The notes under the pieces were generated by a model. The model was not told the origin of the DNA. It did no database searches and was given only the letters and a program-made list of their open reading frames with translations. Below, one piece after another: positions 20,594 to 32,192 of a stretch of 64,000 nt of DNA. This stretch comes from Phytophthora sp. 'mugwort' (lineage: Eukaryota; Oomycota; Peronosporomycetes; Peronosporales; Peronosporaceae). Position numbers and translations under genes: made by a program. Location of the stretch: NCBI GenBank assembly GCA_033558025.1, contig JAUCEF010000003.1, forward strand, positions 558,001-622,000, written 5' to 3'. Every line of letters starts with the position of its first letter. Within the stretch, counting starts at the first letter, position 1.

Positions 20594-21547
20594 TTGCTCG
20601 AGACCTTTCCAGGTTCAAGGTGCTGGCCCGCCGTGGCCCCGTGCATGGCTCCCAGACATAAAGCTTTCTTTGGTCCTTCGACCAGCGTCAACGTTCGACG
20701 CCTCGTCCATCCGGGCAAGGGCAATGCGCAACAGAATCCCAGCGCCTGCAACTCGGCCGCCGGCCCCGAAGCTCGCTCGTTTCCAGCGCATGCCGCACTC
20801 ACTGTGGAGGATTATCACTCCAAATACCGTCGCCGGCCCGGGCCCTGCGTAATATCAGATTCGACAAGCGGCGACGTAACGTCTAGGCAACGTCCTCCTC
20901 GCTTTTCAGACGATCTCTCTGCGATCCTCGGTGAGGGGATGATGGAGCTGGACTACAAGTCCGACACGAATCTTTCGCGTTCTCCAGAGCCCCGCATGCT
21001 TCGCACACCAATTCTGTTCCCCGAACACCGAACGCCTGAGACTCTGTCTGCGCAGCGCATATCGTCAGTATTGGAAACGGGTGTGATCACCAATAACCTC
21101 AATGAGGCTCAGAGACAACAGCTCGAAGAGGGAGAGCTGCCGTGTTCCCTACGCCCTGTTGCGCGCCCGATCGTTAGCCCTCGTCGAGAGTCTGGCTGCA
21201 AAGCCCGCGGTGCTTGTGAGATCGTTCAACAAGCTGCCACGGGGTCCTTGAACGCTTGGGCCGCCGGGCCAGATGTATCTGCCCCTGCCGACGTAGCAGG
21301 GCGTGTGGATCTCCTCGAGGGGTTCCTCACCGACCATGTCGTTACTCATCGTGGGTATCGTGACCGCCTCAACGATCAAGCACAAGGAGCTTCGGCACTC
21401 GCTATGCCGTCTATCCCCATTGTCGTGATGCCTGGGGAGACTGTTCAAGAGAACTGGGCCAGTTTTCCCTTGAGGCGGAAGGGCCCGGCGACCCCTTTGA
21501 TTGTTGCTCTACGCGCCAGCTTCGCAGAAACCGATGTGCGCATTTAG
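20594..21547 (+). CDS. 317-codon ORF antisense to Gypsy pol, between chromodomain and 3' LTR
   Basis: The longest clean ORF inside the Gypsy element, on the opposite strand to gag-pol. It begins MLETFPGSRCWPAVAPCMAP and contains an acidic, Pro- and Arg-rich middle section (RTPILFPEHRTPETLSAQR). A short helix-forming stretch follows (AGRVDLLEGFLTDHVVTHRG), and it ends SFAETDVRI. No family recognised. Everything around it on the sense strand is broken by stops, so an intact 954-base antisense ORF is notable. Some plant LTR elements (for example Grande) carry antisense ORFs in this position. It may still be a by-product of GC-rich codon bias on the opposite strand. Confidence 0.4.
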   Translation: MLETFPGSRCWPAVAPCMAPRHKAFFGPSTSVNVRRLVHPGKGNAQQNPSACNSAAGPEARSFPAHAALTVEDYHSKYRRRPGPCVISDSTSGDVTSRQRPPRFSDDLSAILGEGMMELDYKSDTNLSRSPEPRMLRTPILFPEHRTPETLSAQRISSVLETGVITNNLNEAQRQQLEEGELPCSLRPVARPIVSPRRESGCKARGACEIVQQAATGSLNAWAAGPDVSAPADVAGRVDLLEGFLTDHVVTHRGYRDRLNDQAQGASALAMPSIPIVVMPGETVQENWASFPLRRKGPATPLIVALRASFAETDVRI

Positions 21548-21829
21548 CGCAAATTCGTTTCGACTTCGCGAAGCTCAAGGCAAAGCGCCAATTGCCTCCC
21601 GGTTTCCGCCCTCGGCCCCAAGGGCCCCGCCCATCATGCTCCTGAGAGCGCTCATACCCCACACAAACGTGGCTCAGTGGCTGCAGCAGCCCAGAATGAG
21701 CGCTTGAGCTCAGCGACCGATCCTTAAGTCCCCCCCTCCCCCGACCTATTGTCGGGAAGCGCCAGGCGACCGACGCTGCGACCACGAGATGACCGAGATC
21801 GTTCGAACATGGTGATCAAAAGCGTCGAC

Positions 21830-24800
21830 GACTTCAGGGAAATCTTCCCGGATGGGCACCTCAAACGCCCAAGCGTTTGCTGAGTGATGATACCCACGCC
21901 ACTTCACCAGATACTGGTTGTGACCTTGGCGACGACGTCGTTTCAGACGCTCTCCACGTGAAAAAAGTGGCGGTCTCCCTGCTCGTCGAGCAACGCAGGA
22001 GGCGGCCGAGCCGACGGCGGATGAGCACGCTGTGCGTCGAAAGGAGTTTGAACATACTCAGACTCCGCGAGGCGACTGCGTGATGAGGTGGGACGGCACC
22101 TCCGTGTACTTGGGGCGGCCGAGCAGGCATATGAGCAATTTTGTACTGTGCTCGACTATTTTTGCCAGCGTATGGATTTTGTTGAGAACCCGGAGTCGAT
22201 TAAGCAGCGATGCTGGACTTCGAGCGTAGTCAGGCGAGATTGGAGAGGACGCTCGACATACTGCTGAGGCTCAAATCGAGCGCCGTGCCTCCGCACCCAC
22301 CTGTTCCGGGTCTCTGTATGGCTTGAGCAAGGCCACTTAAAACACGGGATGTGTGCGCATCTTCTTCGGAAGGTCGAGCTTATACTCTAGTTACTGCATG
22401 GCCGCAACCGTGAATGACCAATGAGACGCGGACGCTCTTCGTCTTGAAGACCACAAAAACTACATGCGTAGGTAAGTTTTAGTATTTAATAAATTTTAAT
22501 AAACTCGGTCACCGACATCAAAGCTTTCCATATTCTCTCTGCCCCTGGCATCGCCTGTTCTTTTTGTTTATCTTGACTCTCAGCTATCACTTCACGGACA
22601 TGTCGTAGGACATTCAGACGCGCTGACAGAAACTCGTCCCTGTTTCATAGTGATAGGGCTGACATCAGCAAACCGGTCGGCTATCACACCCCTACCAGGC
22701 CTAGAACCACGTAGTGGTAGCGTCAGCAGGACGCGGACGGTGTGTGAGGCTGTTCAGCAGAACGAGGTGTAGCCTGTGGAGGCACGCACCCCATTATTCA
22801 ATGCAAACCCAACGAGCTCAAGCATTGCGCTCCAACGCTTCGGCGTTTCAGTGCAAATGCCACGGAGATATCCTCCATAACGCGGTTCACACTTTTAGTT
22901 TGACCGTCGTTCTGCGGACGATCCGACGTAGACATGTCCATCTTAGTGCCAAGCACCGTGAATACGGATGCCCATAACTTCCCAGTGAAGCGAGGGTCTC
23001 GATCCTAGACAATCGATGCGGGCAGCCCATGTTGGCGAAAGACCCGACCGAAAACTCGCTGTACCTTCACCATCAATGATATTCGGCACCGCCGCAAGGT
23101 GAGCCATCTTGCTCATCGGTCCATAAAGACCAAGATGCCCGTGTTGCGCCCCGAGTCCTTCAGACATCCAAACACAAAGTCCAAACTCATGGACTCGCAA
23201 CACCCAAAGGGAACAGTCAAACTTGCCCGCGGCGCAGGTGCATGCGGTGAGGGCTTCGCCCGCCGACGCGTTTCACACGTGCGCACGTATGTGTTCATCT
23301 ATTTGTATAGTTTGAGCCACCAATAGTACATGCTCACAGAGCTGTAGGTCTTTCACGACCCAGGTGACCACCAAGCGGCGTATCATGCGCCTCATAGAGG
23401 ATTCGATACTTCAAATCCTCATCATGAGGGATCACGACACGTAGAGTGTCCGCAGGATCCGTGCTGTAAAACAGCAGGCCGGCATCGACGGGATAGCGAT
23501 GCAGCCTCGCGCGCATGCGCGCCGACAGTTTAATGCTCAGGTCTTGAAACTCCTTGTCCCAAGAGCATGTAGCAGAGATGCACACGTGTCATCTCGCGAA
23601 TATGAAGTTGCGGATCAAATTCGCCACAACCGAGGTCACCGTCGTGACATTAAAGCCCATAGTCCTGTCGACGTGACAACGCGTCTGCGAGGCCATTCTG
23701 GCTACCAGGCTTGTATTTCACCTTAAAGTCATTCACCGCGAAGAAGGGCAGCCAGCGGGCCATCATTTGATAGAGATGAGGCGACTAGGCCGCAGTGCGT
23801 GGTCAGTGGAGATAACAAACGACTTAAAGCCGAGCAGGTGAACCCTGAATTTGACAAGGACATACATCATTGAAAGTAGCTCCTTGCCGTGAGCTAGATT
23901 GTCCTTCTCTGCAGCCTTAAGCTGGCGAGATTCAAGCGTTCAAGCCCGTTCGGCGTCTGCGTGTAGCAGTGCACTGCCTATGACAGGTCGGATGCGTCCC
24001 AGACGACACTGAACGGATGTTCGGGGTCTAGCAAGGCCAGGATCGGTGCATGAAGGAGACTCACCTTGATCGCCTCAAGTGCATCTTGATGTTCGATGTC
24101 CCAACACCAGTTCACATCCTTCTTAAGGATATTGGACAATGATCGAGCCATATCAGCGTAATTCTCATTGTACTTGTGCAAGTAGTTGGCGAGGCCAAGC
24201 CATTTGCGCAAGGCCGTTGAGTTCTTGGAACCGGCCAATCCACAATGGCTTTGACCTTAGCGGGATCCGCTCGATCGCCCCGCTTCCCATGAAGCATCCT
24301 AAGAAAGGAATATCTTCTGCGCCGAAGATGCACTTTGACACATTAGCGCGTAGCTTGTTCGTGCGCTTGCACTCGAGCACCGCTCGTAGATAGTCGATGC
24401 GATTCTCCGCATCCGATATCCCGTACTCTGCACGACTAGGGACAAAGATGTCGTCGAAGTATGTCTACGCATACGCCCGATGCGGTCTGAAGGGCTGCGT
24501 CACTAGACAGTTGAACGTCGCAGGCGCGTTCGACAACCCTTGGGGTATCACCAGCCACTCCCAGAACATGCGTTTGGAGTGCTGCCCTGCGTTAGCGGAA
24601 TGTCGATCGATCGCATGAGCAACTGGTAATAACCATCGGCTATGTCGAGCGCGCTGTATGTTGTATCGAGTGTGGAGACTTGCTCTCTCACACTATAACC
24701 GCCGCGTGGTTTGCACTGAAGAACGCGTCGATGACGTCACACTGTTCCTTGGGCAAGGGACACCTGCCTGGTCACGCAGTATTTGGTTCCAGGAACCAGG

Positions 24801-27000
24801 TCGATCTCGCGATGCATACCTCGATCCGGAGGTAGCTCCGAAGGCGGGTCATTGGAGACCACATTTTGGTATTCCTTGACCAAAAGAATACTACGGGTCC
24901 GAGAGATCCTTCAGGATTGCGGACCACTACGCGCACTCAGTGCCTGCTTAGTGTCCTCGTGGGCCTCTTCGCCATTAGCGACGAGTAGTTAACTCCACTT
25001 CAGGTCGTATGATGATCACTTCGGCTAACTCGCCGCCTTTAAGGCATCCCCGAACTCAGTGATGGACATCTTGTTCAGCTCTAACATAGATGATACCGCG
25101 GGTATGGCTTCAAGGCTGATATCGTCATCGGCTTCGACGGCCACGCCATTTACGAGTATGTATAGCTGCTTGTTACCATCACCCACTGGTGACACATCGT
25201 GTGTCAGGACAGACGCTTTGCATCTCGTCCCGCAGTCGCCATACGGCGTCGCTGCCGCCTCGTCGCGGAATCCGTACGCCTCGCAGAGGTCAACAAATTC
25301 ACCCTATTTGTGTCACCAGATATCCCCACCTCTTGTTGTTCCAAAGAAGCCTTCATGTCAGTATCGACATCCGACGACAAACTGCACGACTCGCAGTCTC
25401 CACCCAGTGGGTTATGTGCAACTTCACACGCATCTCCAGGGCCTAGCCCATGATGCCTCGGCACGCAGCCGGTCATGCCTTGGGCATGCAGCGATGTCGT
25501 GTTAGCGCAAAGAGCGTCGCTCAGCGATTTACATACCGCTCATGTCCAGCCCACCAGCAGTGCTCGGGACTCCCGTCCACAAAGCCATCAGTGTCCTTTA
25601 ACTCAGGCACTCCAATGTCCAGCAATTGGCTGACTCGGTCCAGTGCTCGCGCCAATAGCGCTTTTGCTTCCTAGCAGAGGTGGGTTCATGACTCACCAAA
25701 GCTCCCCTACGAGGCAAGCGCGTAGCGCCTAAGGTCTTAGACCTCCAATCAATCCATGGCTCATGACGTTCGAGCCAAGCCATGCCCAGGATGAGACCAT
25801 ATCTCGAACACAGGTCAAGGACCAGACAGCTTTTGACGGTATCAAATTCCACCAACTTAACGACCAGGTCCACGGAAACCTTTGGGCACCGTGCCACGGG
25901 TCCCCGCCGCAAGCCGGACAGTGATTGTGTCACTCGTACGTGCTATCAGTGCCGAGCATAATTGCCCGGCGCGCCAGAATCGATAATGATCGTTCACAGC
26001 TTGCTAAAGCTCTTCACGGTCGCCAATCAGCAAGTCCGGCTTGCGTGCGCGTCCTGTGTTAGTGAGCGCGGTTCTCTCCGGGGCTAAATCCTGTTGACCT
26101 CCCCCATGAGGCTCAACAGAACTTAGTTCTTCCCCAACAGGCCGCCCCGCGCATAATACTGGGTTTTGGCGTTTCCCCGCTACGAGCCATACTTCCACTC
26201 GGAAGCAAAGCTTCGGCTCGGAGGAGCCGGACGCAGCTGTTTGGTGCTTCAGCACACGTAGCATCGGCGGATGCCAATGTTCTGCTCAGCATCCAGAAGC
26301 TCGGCTTCCACGTCTTCAGCATGGCTGAAGTCCATCGGGTCGGGGGCGTTAGATGAGCCGGGGGCTCCTGACGGGCTGACTTGAGAAGCGCTACAACCAA
26401 GTCGCTCAGACAGAGTTGAATTCGGCGTTCAACGCCACGTTCACAGACTCCTCAAAGAGGTAGAGTGGATACGGAATACTTCCGTCCTGGTAACGCCAGT
26501 GCAAAGGCATTCCATGGAAATGGAATGGTCACTGTGACCGCCTCGGGAGGGGATATGTCGCCACATTAGCAATGAGAGTTCACAACTGCTGGACGAAGTC
26601 CACCAGTGTCTTTACCTTTGCGGGTAGAGAGAAAGCGTGGCACAACGCGATACGCCTGGTCAGGCGACGAGTCATTCGCGACAGATGGAGTTTCAGCTGG
26701 TCCCAAGACGGGAATGAGGCTCCACGGACGTGTCACACGATAATGCCCACTATCGCACTGGGCCCCCGAGTTTGGAGATAGCTAGCGCTACACGCTGCTG
26801 CTCGATCTTGAGCATGGAGGACGTCATCGCCATCTCAATTTCTCTGACCCAGAGCAGGCGATTCCCTCCTTCCTTGCCCTCAACGGTCTTGACGCTCATT
26901 ATGAGTGGCATATCCCTGGGAGCTCCATCCTATGACGGTCTGGACATCGCAGACGCCGCGGCCTCCGTCATCTTCTGTTGGCTGTGTTCCGATAGAGCAT
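21830..27000 (-). pseudogene. Gypsy gag-pol polyprotein, decayed
   Basis: Landmarks from N to C on the minus strand. Gag has a degenerate zinc knuckle (RRCYVC near 26260). Protease begins IIIDSGAPGNYAR near 25990-25950 and continues LCSRYGLILGMAWLERHEPW. Reverse transcriptase has the catalytic box as FDDIFV at about 24446-24462, preceded by a stop, and NKLRANVSKCIFGAEDIPFL. RNase H starts near PFSVVWDASDLS at 23990. Integrase has an H2C2 start (YEAHDTPLGGHLGRER), a core with SLDFVFG, VLDRDPRFTGKLW and VNRVMEDI, and RDEFLSARLNVLRHVREVI. The C-terminal chromodomain (QYLVKWRGYHHSANAWAFEV) lies at 21840-21960. Frameshifts and stops are frequent in every domain. Chromodomains in such elements steer integration toward heterochromatin. 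Confidence 0.85.
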
Positions 27001-27210
27001 TCTCGTTTATTTGAGAACGCGTCCAGACATGCATACACCACACCGGGGCCTTGTAAAGCAAGGTGAGGCCACACCTTCCGGGGCAGCCAAGGACATCAGC
27101 TTCTTAAACCCCCGTCAGGTTGGTTTGGTCGTAAGTGGGCGAATTGCTCCACCCTCACAGAGGGACAGTCGTAAACCTCAGGTGTTGGATTGACTACAAA
27201 TGCTACCAAG

Positions 27211-27553
27211 GCCAGCGGGGCTGCCCTAGCTTTAGCGTCAAAGAAAGACACAGACTCAGAGAGTCTCTTGTAACCTTATGTTGTATACAAGAACCAAGAC
27301 GAACTCGTAAGATAACTACTTACGGACTCCAAGAGTCAAATGTATCTTAAACAAGGCAAATGAACTCTTTTCTTCAAAATTTGAGCCAAATGCATTTTTT
27401 ATTCGCGGCAGAGCCGCCTGTGGTGTAGATGTATAGGACTCACTATCTATGATAGTAGAGCCTAATCTAATGCATATCTATTGGCTGTAAAACCACCTAC
27501 TGAAATCTCGTTAAATTTATCGTACTGAGTACTGTTATAGAGAAGGTGGAACA
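27211..27553 (-). repeat. Gypsy 5' LTR
   Basis: The uninterrupted LTR copy, about 343 bp. On the minus strand the internal region begins immediately after it with TTGGTAGCATTTGTAG, starting T-TGG as expected for a tRNA primer-binding site. Compared with the left LTR it lacks the Harbinger insertion and differs at many single positions. The terminal TG/CA dinucleotides are not clear, so ends are approximate. Confidence 0.75.
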
Positions 27554-27637
27554 TGTGTTTACATAATGTATAGCCTTGAAAGTAACCCCTGTTGCATAAA
27601 AGCAACAGCAGCATGCGTCTCGTTGCTACGGATATAT

Positions 27638-28048
27638 CTATCGTCCATATAGGTCTATCACGACGACCTTTGGAGGGGAGCCATTCTCAGCGCTACCCAA
27701 TCTGGCAGTATGACCCCCCGCCTTGCCGGGTATTATGACTTCCATGGAGACGGCTTGGACGGAGGGGAAGGCGAGAGGCGCGATCCAGAACGCTTGAGCA
27801 ACCGCATGAGCCTCGTGGGGGCGCAGGAGGTCTTGGTGCTCTGCGAGAGCCAGCGCCCCGCGTGCCATCTTCTCACCTACGGTCGCACGTGCGTGTGTCA
27901 GAAAGGAGACAACATTTATCTGCTGCACCGCTTTTCCTTGCCATACGGGGTAGCAACTAGCAATTGAATGCGCGACCAAACTTCGGCTGACATCAGTCCA
28001 AACTACCAAACGCCAGCACAAGATTAATGCAAAAAATTTGAGATGCAT
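27638..28048 (-). CDS. Hypothetical protein, possible gene fragment
   Basis: A 136-codon ORF starting MHLKFFALILCWRLVVWTDV. From about residue 45 it has a balanced protein-like composition (GEKMARGALALAEHQDLLRP, HTARLGSAENGSPPKVVVID) and no stops until 27638. No family recognised. It directly follows the right edge of the Gypsy element, so it might be a gene interrupted or flanked by that insertion. The N-terminal hydrophobic stretch may be a signal peptide or simply upstream noise; an internal start is possible. Confidence 0.35.
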   Translation of the reverse strand: MHLKFFALILCWRLVVWTDVSRSLVAHSIASCYPVWQGKAVQQINVVSFLTHARATVGEKMARGALALAEHQDLLRPHEAHAVAQAFWIAPLAFPSVQAVSMEVIIPGKAGGHTARLGSAENGSPPKVVVIDLYGR

Positions 28049-29865
28049 ATGGCCGTACCGTTCGAAACATTGTTGCGTATGCTACATGATGTTCCGTGCG
28101 GACAAACAAGTACACCCAAGGGAGACACGTCTTTATGTAGCGCTCCTTTTCATATTGCGTTGTGTATGTTCCGAAGTCTATCAAGGTGTACCCGCCTAAC
28201 CAAATAGCGCCAAATACGTTAACCCAGGACAAAGGCCACCCTCACAATTTTTATTACCTTACCAAAATGAGGTCGATATGGTCTGTCAGTGACACCGAGC
28301 GGCGCTCTGGTCATTGCATGCTTTCAGCACATTCCAGAAATTGCGCGTAATGTTAGGATTAGTCTGATTTTTGCCATCATCAAGAATTACTTCATGAGAG
28401 AAGCACTCCAGGACTAAAGGCCTATGCTATAGAACTTTGTCCATTAAGTCGAATACTGTGGCATCTCGCTGAGGATCAAAACACTACTGCTTAAGCCACG
28501 TATGAAAAGCGTGCCTCTTGTCGTGCACAAGTGCGCAGACGTCCACTCGAGTAGTTCTGCAACGTTTCAAATTTCCCAACCGCCTTAAGCAACAGTAATA
28601 CCAGATGTTAATGTAAACATGTGGTGGAAGCAACTCACATACACGTTGCTTCATCCACATTGCTTTTCGGCTCTTCAGTTGCGACTCACTAGGCACCCAT
28701 CCGTAGCGGTTAGGAACATCAGCGTGGCGCACACCAAAAAATAATTCCTGCACTTTTGGGGGCCACACCCCAACAAAATGCCACCCACTTCGCGAAGAAA
28801 GAACTTAGCAATACCCCGTTTCATTGCCTCTGTATTGAACCCTGAGCACAAAAACATCTTGGACATTAATAGTTTGATGGATATCTGTATACATTTGAGT
28901 ACAATTATGGGATATTTGATACCAGAATGCACGGCGGGAGTGCATATAGCTGCATTTCACACGGAAACTGCGAAAAGCGCGTTCGTTTCGCTTCATCACG
29001 AGAGCGATGTTCAATGTTTGCTTTGCTCCCTCCAATGAAGCAAACTTCACTCGGCCCGTAAACCCGATATCTTTTTACTCGATCAATCTGCTGGCCGGAG
29101 TTGCCTTCTGATGACGCAAACCGCAGCATTGATGCAGCGACCACACTATAAGCATGGCCTGTGTTGCCGAGGTCTTGTAAGGTTGAAACTGCAAATGTTG
29201 CTGGTTTCGGAACAACCCAGAAGACGTGGAAAAGTATATAGCAACGCTAGCGTTGACGGCTTTGGCATGACGGTAGGTAGTGGTGGTACTGGCGGCGGCG
29301 GTGAGACTGTCAAAGGTGGTTAGCCGGAATGGAGGTGGATCTAAAACTGCCGGTCGCAACTTCTCTTTGGTTGACGCGAGCACCATATCCGTTCAAGTCC
29401 AAGATGTGAAGCTTTCAGATATATGAGGAGCTAACCCAGCTCTAAATGGACCGCAATGCGAGGTAGAAAAGCATCATCACAGTAGGAAGCATTGCCGGAG
29501 TGACGTTAGTGACGGGTCGGCAAGGGCGTAATAATATTTGAAGTAACATTTGCTCACCAGCAACATAGCTTGGGTGGCCTGCCCTTTTATAATCTTCCTC
29601 AACCAGTAGACATTCACATATGCCATTGCTTAACCATCTTTTTCAAATCTCCTCGATAACCCACTTTGTTTGCCTTGATGATAAGCCCACCCATAACCCA
29701 CGTCGTCACGACATTCTCCACGCTCCGTTTATCACGCAGATATTATAAAACTGCTAAGCCCCAATGCTTTTGTACGTATGTCGGCCAGATTTATCGTTCT
29801 TGGCTTATATTCATCTACACCACATCTTCGACCAACTCAGCGATCATCAGCGCCCGCTTCACTAC
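28049..29865. other. Stretch without a supported gene
   Basis: Short ORFs only. A minus-strand frame at 28484-28768 (PKVQELFFGVRHADVPNRYG) has protein-like composition and a partner frame at 28675-28932 that overlaps it. Together they may be a frameshifted remnant of an unrecognised gene. Nothing else stands out. Confidence 0.4.
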
Positions 29866-30115
29866 TCCCATGGCATCACAACCCGTTTCGCCCGCAGCAC
29901 TACTCCTACCTCGGTCGCAACCCGTTCCGCTCGCTGTTCCAACTCGCTTCACTACTCCTACCTCGGTCACAACCCGTTCTGCTCGTTGTTCCAACTCACT
30001 CTAATACTCCTAACGCACCCCACCACCTCCGCTTTCTGTTTCAGCTCGCTGCACTACTCCTACCTCGACCGCAACCCGCTCCGCTCGCTGCTCCAGCCCG
30101 CTGCACTACTCCTAT
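29866..30115 (+). repeat. Minisatellite, about five copies of a 52-bp unit
   Basis: Units start with CACTACTCCTACCTCGGTC at 29898 and 29950, with a degenerate copy near 30001. Further copies start at 30052 and 30103, and a degenerate first copy lies at about 29859. Spacing is 52, about 51 and 51 bases. Because 52 is not a multiple of three, open frames through it read the repeat in three registers (HYSYLGRNPFRSL-type and others). It is more likely non-coding than protein-coding. Confidence 0.75.
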
Positions 30116-30830
30116 CGCGCAGAGAGACCGCCTTCGCTTTGCTCGGCAGTAATAGACAGTTTGAGTCGATGAAGACCGCTTCGCTGCGCTCTTAGCTAAG
30201 ACTGATGGCTATTTTGCAATTTCCAGCATAGTGTTTTGTGTCGGAAAGATAGTAGGATTCGTTTTTTTTTTTTATTATATGGGTCAGTACCGTACCAAAA
30301 GCAAAACCAACCCATGCCAAAAGGGAGGTGCAGGCGACCAGGCAGGATTGTGACAGACTATAATAGTTTAGCCTACACATAACGAAGTCTGTGCTTTGGC
30401 TCAGAGCTTTCGCGATTCCAAATTCGCTGTGAGCGAACAGTGTGTTCTCCGCCACTTCTGTGCAGAAAGCCACACTTTGTGATCTATTGCGCTGGACAAG
30501 TCTGAAACTGCATTTTGTTCAAATGTATTGAGAAGTTCCCAATCTAGCATTTAGTTTGAAGTTTAGTTAAACCTGACTAAACAGATCAAGAAGTGATTAA
30601 GTTCACCAAGTTATTAGATACGCCAGGCACTAGGCTTGCAGTCTCCGTCTGCGTCCATATCGTGGAGTCGTGGTGGCTGCTCCGGTTCACAGCCGTGGCG
30701 TGGAGATGCAACACTAGTCTCGCCGCTCCCCTCCCCTGCCCCTCCTTTGCCGGTCGCAGAGAAGACTTGTACTTGACTCACTTGCCTCATTGCGTCCTGG
30801 TCGAGACTGCTCCAAGGCACTAGGAATCAA
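30116..30830. other. 5' flank of START/FYVE-like copy 2
   Basis: No gene seen. It includes a run of about 11 T residues near 30260 and a CTCATTGC motif at about 30786. That motif resembles the oomycete initiator (TCATT-type) and lies 45 bases upstream of the ATG. The initiator call is tentative. Confidence 0.35.
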
Positions 30831-32192
30831 ATGATGGGGAAGTCCAAGCTGCCGCCAAACGTCTTCCCGCCGCTGCAGCTCTCGAGCTCGGAGAAGCAGG
30901 CCATCCTAAGCTACACAGACGAGCTGGTGGCCGAAACGTTGATGACTAGCGACAAGTTCATTGCGCACCATCGCAAACTCAACCCGGAGCGCTGGAAGTA
31001 CGTGAAAACCCAAGAGCATTTGCACGTGTACCGTTCCCGGCGACGCAAGAGCTCGTCTTCGCTAGAAGCTCCACAGCTTTTGTCCATGTCTGAAATGAGC
31101 AGTGGGGGCAGCTTCGCCTTGTCAGACGAAATCGAGGTGTCTCAAACGAAAGTCTCGATGAGCTCAGGCGGTCGCAATCAGCGCCATGATTCCGACTACT
31201 TGACGGATGGCTCGCTCTTGGAACGTGCTCGACCTCATCGAGTACCGTTCGTGATCATCACTGGCAAGATGGAAGGCACCGTGGAGGACGCTGCATTCGG
31301 TGCATTAGCCGACAATGAAGCACGATGGAGACTACGTGACGCGTACATCGGAGATAGATATGACGACCAGAAAATTCTCGCGACGGTCAAGACGCCGTCA
31401 GTAGACGACCCGTTTCGCTTCCTTGGCGTCAAGTGGGCGACAAAAGTGCTAGGCACATTCATGACTCAGCGTGACATGGTGTACGTCGAGTCTACGGGCT
31501 TAGCACGTGACTCCAACGGAGAGCGGGTAGCTTATGTGCTCATGCATAGCTACGCGGTGGACCGCGTGCCGGAATTGTCGGAGCTTGGCGTTATTCGCGC
31601 CCGTGTCTCGTCGTGCTTCATCCTGCGCTCGCTTGCTGACAGACAAGTTGAAGTCTTTTGTCGGGCGTTCAACGACATGGGCGGCGACATCACGGAGGGC
31701 GTTACGGTTAACCTGTTCAAGGAGACGCTGCTGGCTGTGGGTGGACTGGTGCAGTGCGCGTACGTCAAGAAACTCAAGTGGCAGATGAGCGCACGCGAGC
31801 GCGAAGCGAGAGAGCATGCTACGTCTCTCGCAGCTCAAGCCAATGCGCCAACGCATTGTGCCGCGTGCCACCACTCGTTGAGCAAGTTCGGACGGCTTAT
31901 TCAGGGTGGATCAGCCTGCCAAGTCTGTCGTCGGGTCTTTTGCAGCAAGTGCACCGTTTCCAAGCGGGTGGGCGTCGACTTTGGCACCAATGGCGGAATT
32001 ACCGAGAAGCGCATGGATTTCTGTCAAGACTGTATGACGCTCGCTCTGAAGCTGCCCGCTTGGAGCGTCGCGCTGGAGACGCTCCCGAAGGAGACGCGTC
32101 GACGGCGCGATAACAACAGTTCCTTCTTCTCCTCACCTGCAACCAAATCATTGTCCAAGTGCAAGTCGTTATCTGTGACGAGCTCTGGCTAG
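30831..32192 (+). CDS. START-like / FYVE-type zinc finger protein, copy 2
   Basis: A 453-residue intact ORF starting MMGKSKLPPNVFPPLQLSSS. The N-terminal block (SYTDELVAETLMTSDKFIAH, RWKYVKTQEHLHVYRSRRRK) precedes a Ser/Met-rich linker. The START-like region follows: GKMEGTVEDAAFGALADNEA, DPFRFLGVKWATKVLG, RDMVYVESTGLARDSNGERV, CAYVKKLKWQM. The finger has CAAC, CQVC, CSKC and FCQDC pairs with FYVE spacing but no RKHHCR motif. A Ser/Arg-rich tail (TRRRRDNNSSFFSS) of about 40 residues extends beyond the finger and is not seen in the other copies. It lies upstream of the broken copy 3 on the same strand, 470 bp away. Likely cytosolic or membrane-peripheral; ligand unknown. Confidence 0.9.
   Translation: MMGKSKLPPNVFPPLQLSSSEKQAILSYTDELVAETLMTSDKFIAHHRKLNPERWKYVKTQEHLHVYRSRRRKSSSSLEAPQLLSMSEMSSGGSFALSDEIEVSQTKVSMSSGGRNQRHDSDYLTDGSLLERARPHRVPFVIITGKMEGTVEDAAFGALADNEARWRLRDAYIGDRYDDQKILATVKTPSVDDPFRFLGVKWATKVLGTFMTQRDMVYVESTGLARDSNGERVAYVLMHSYAVDRVPELSELGVIRARVSSCFILRSLADRQVEVFCRAFNDMGGDITEGVTVNLFKETLLAVGGLVQCAYVKKLKWQMSAREREAREHATSLAAQANAPTHCAACHHSLSKFGRLIQGGSACQVCRRVFCSKCTVSKRVGVDFGTNGGITEKRMDFCQDCMTLALKLPAWSVALETLPKETRRRRDNNSSFFSSPATKSLSKCKSLSVTSSG

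Larger units (their letters stand above)
17636..27553 (-). mobile_element. Chromodomain Gypsy (Ty3-type) LTR retrotransposon, decayed, with nested Harbinger
   Basis: Two long similar repeats flank a minus-strand gag-pol. The right copy (about 27211-27553) is the 5' LTR. The left copy (about 17636-20476) is the 3' LTR, split by a 2506-bp Harbinger. Shared text includes CTAGCTTTAGCGTCA-type start sequence, CAAGAACCAAGACGAAC and TAGGACTCACTATC. The internal order on the minus strand is gag, protease, reverse transcriptase, RNase H, integrase and chromodomain, as in chromoviruses. Stops and frameshifts are throughout. Exact LTR ends and the target duplication could not be fixed, so the outer edges are good to about 10 bases. 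A 317-codon ORF lies antisense between chromodomain and 3' LTR. Confidence 0.85.
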
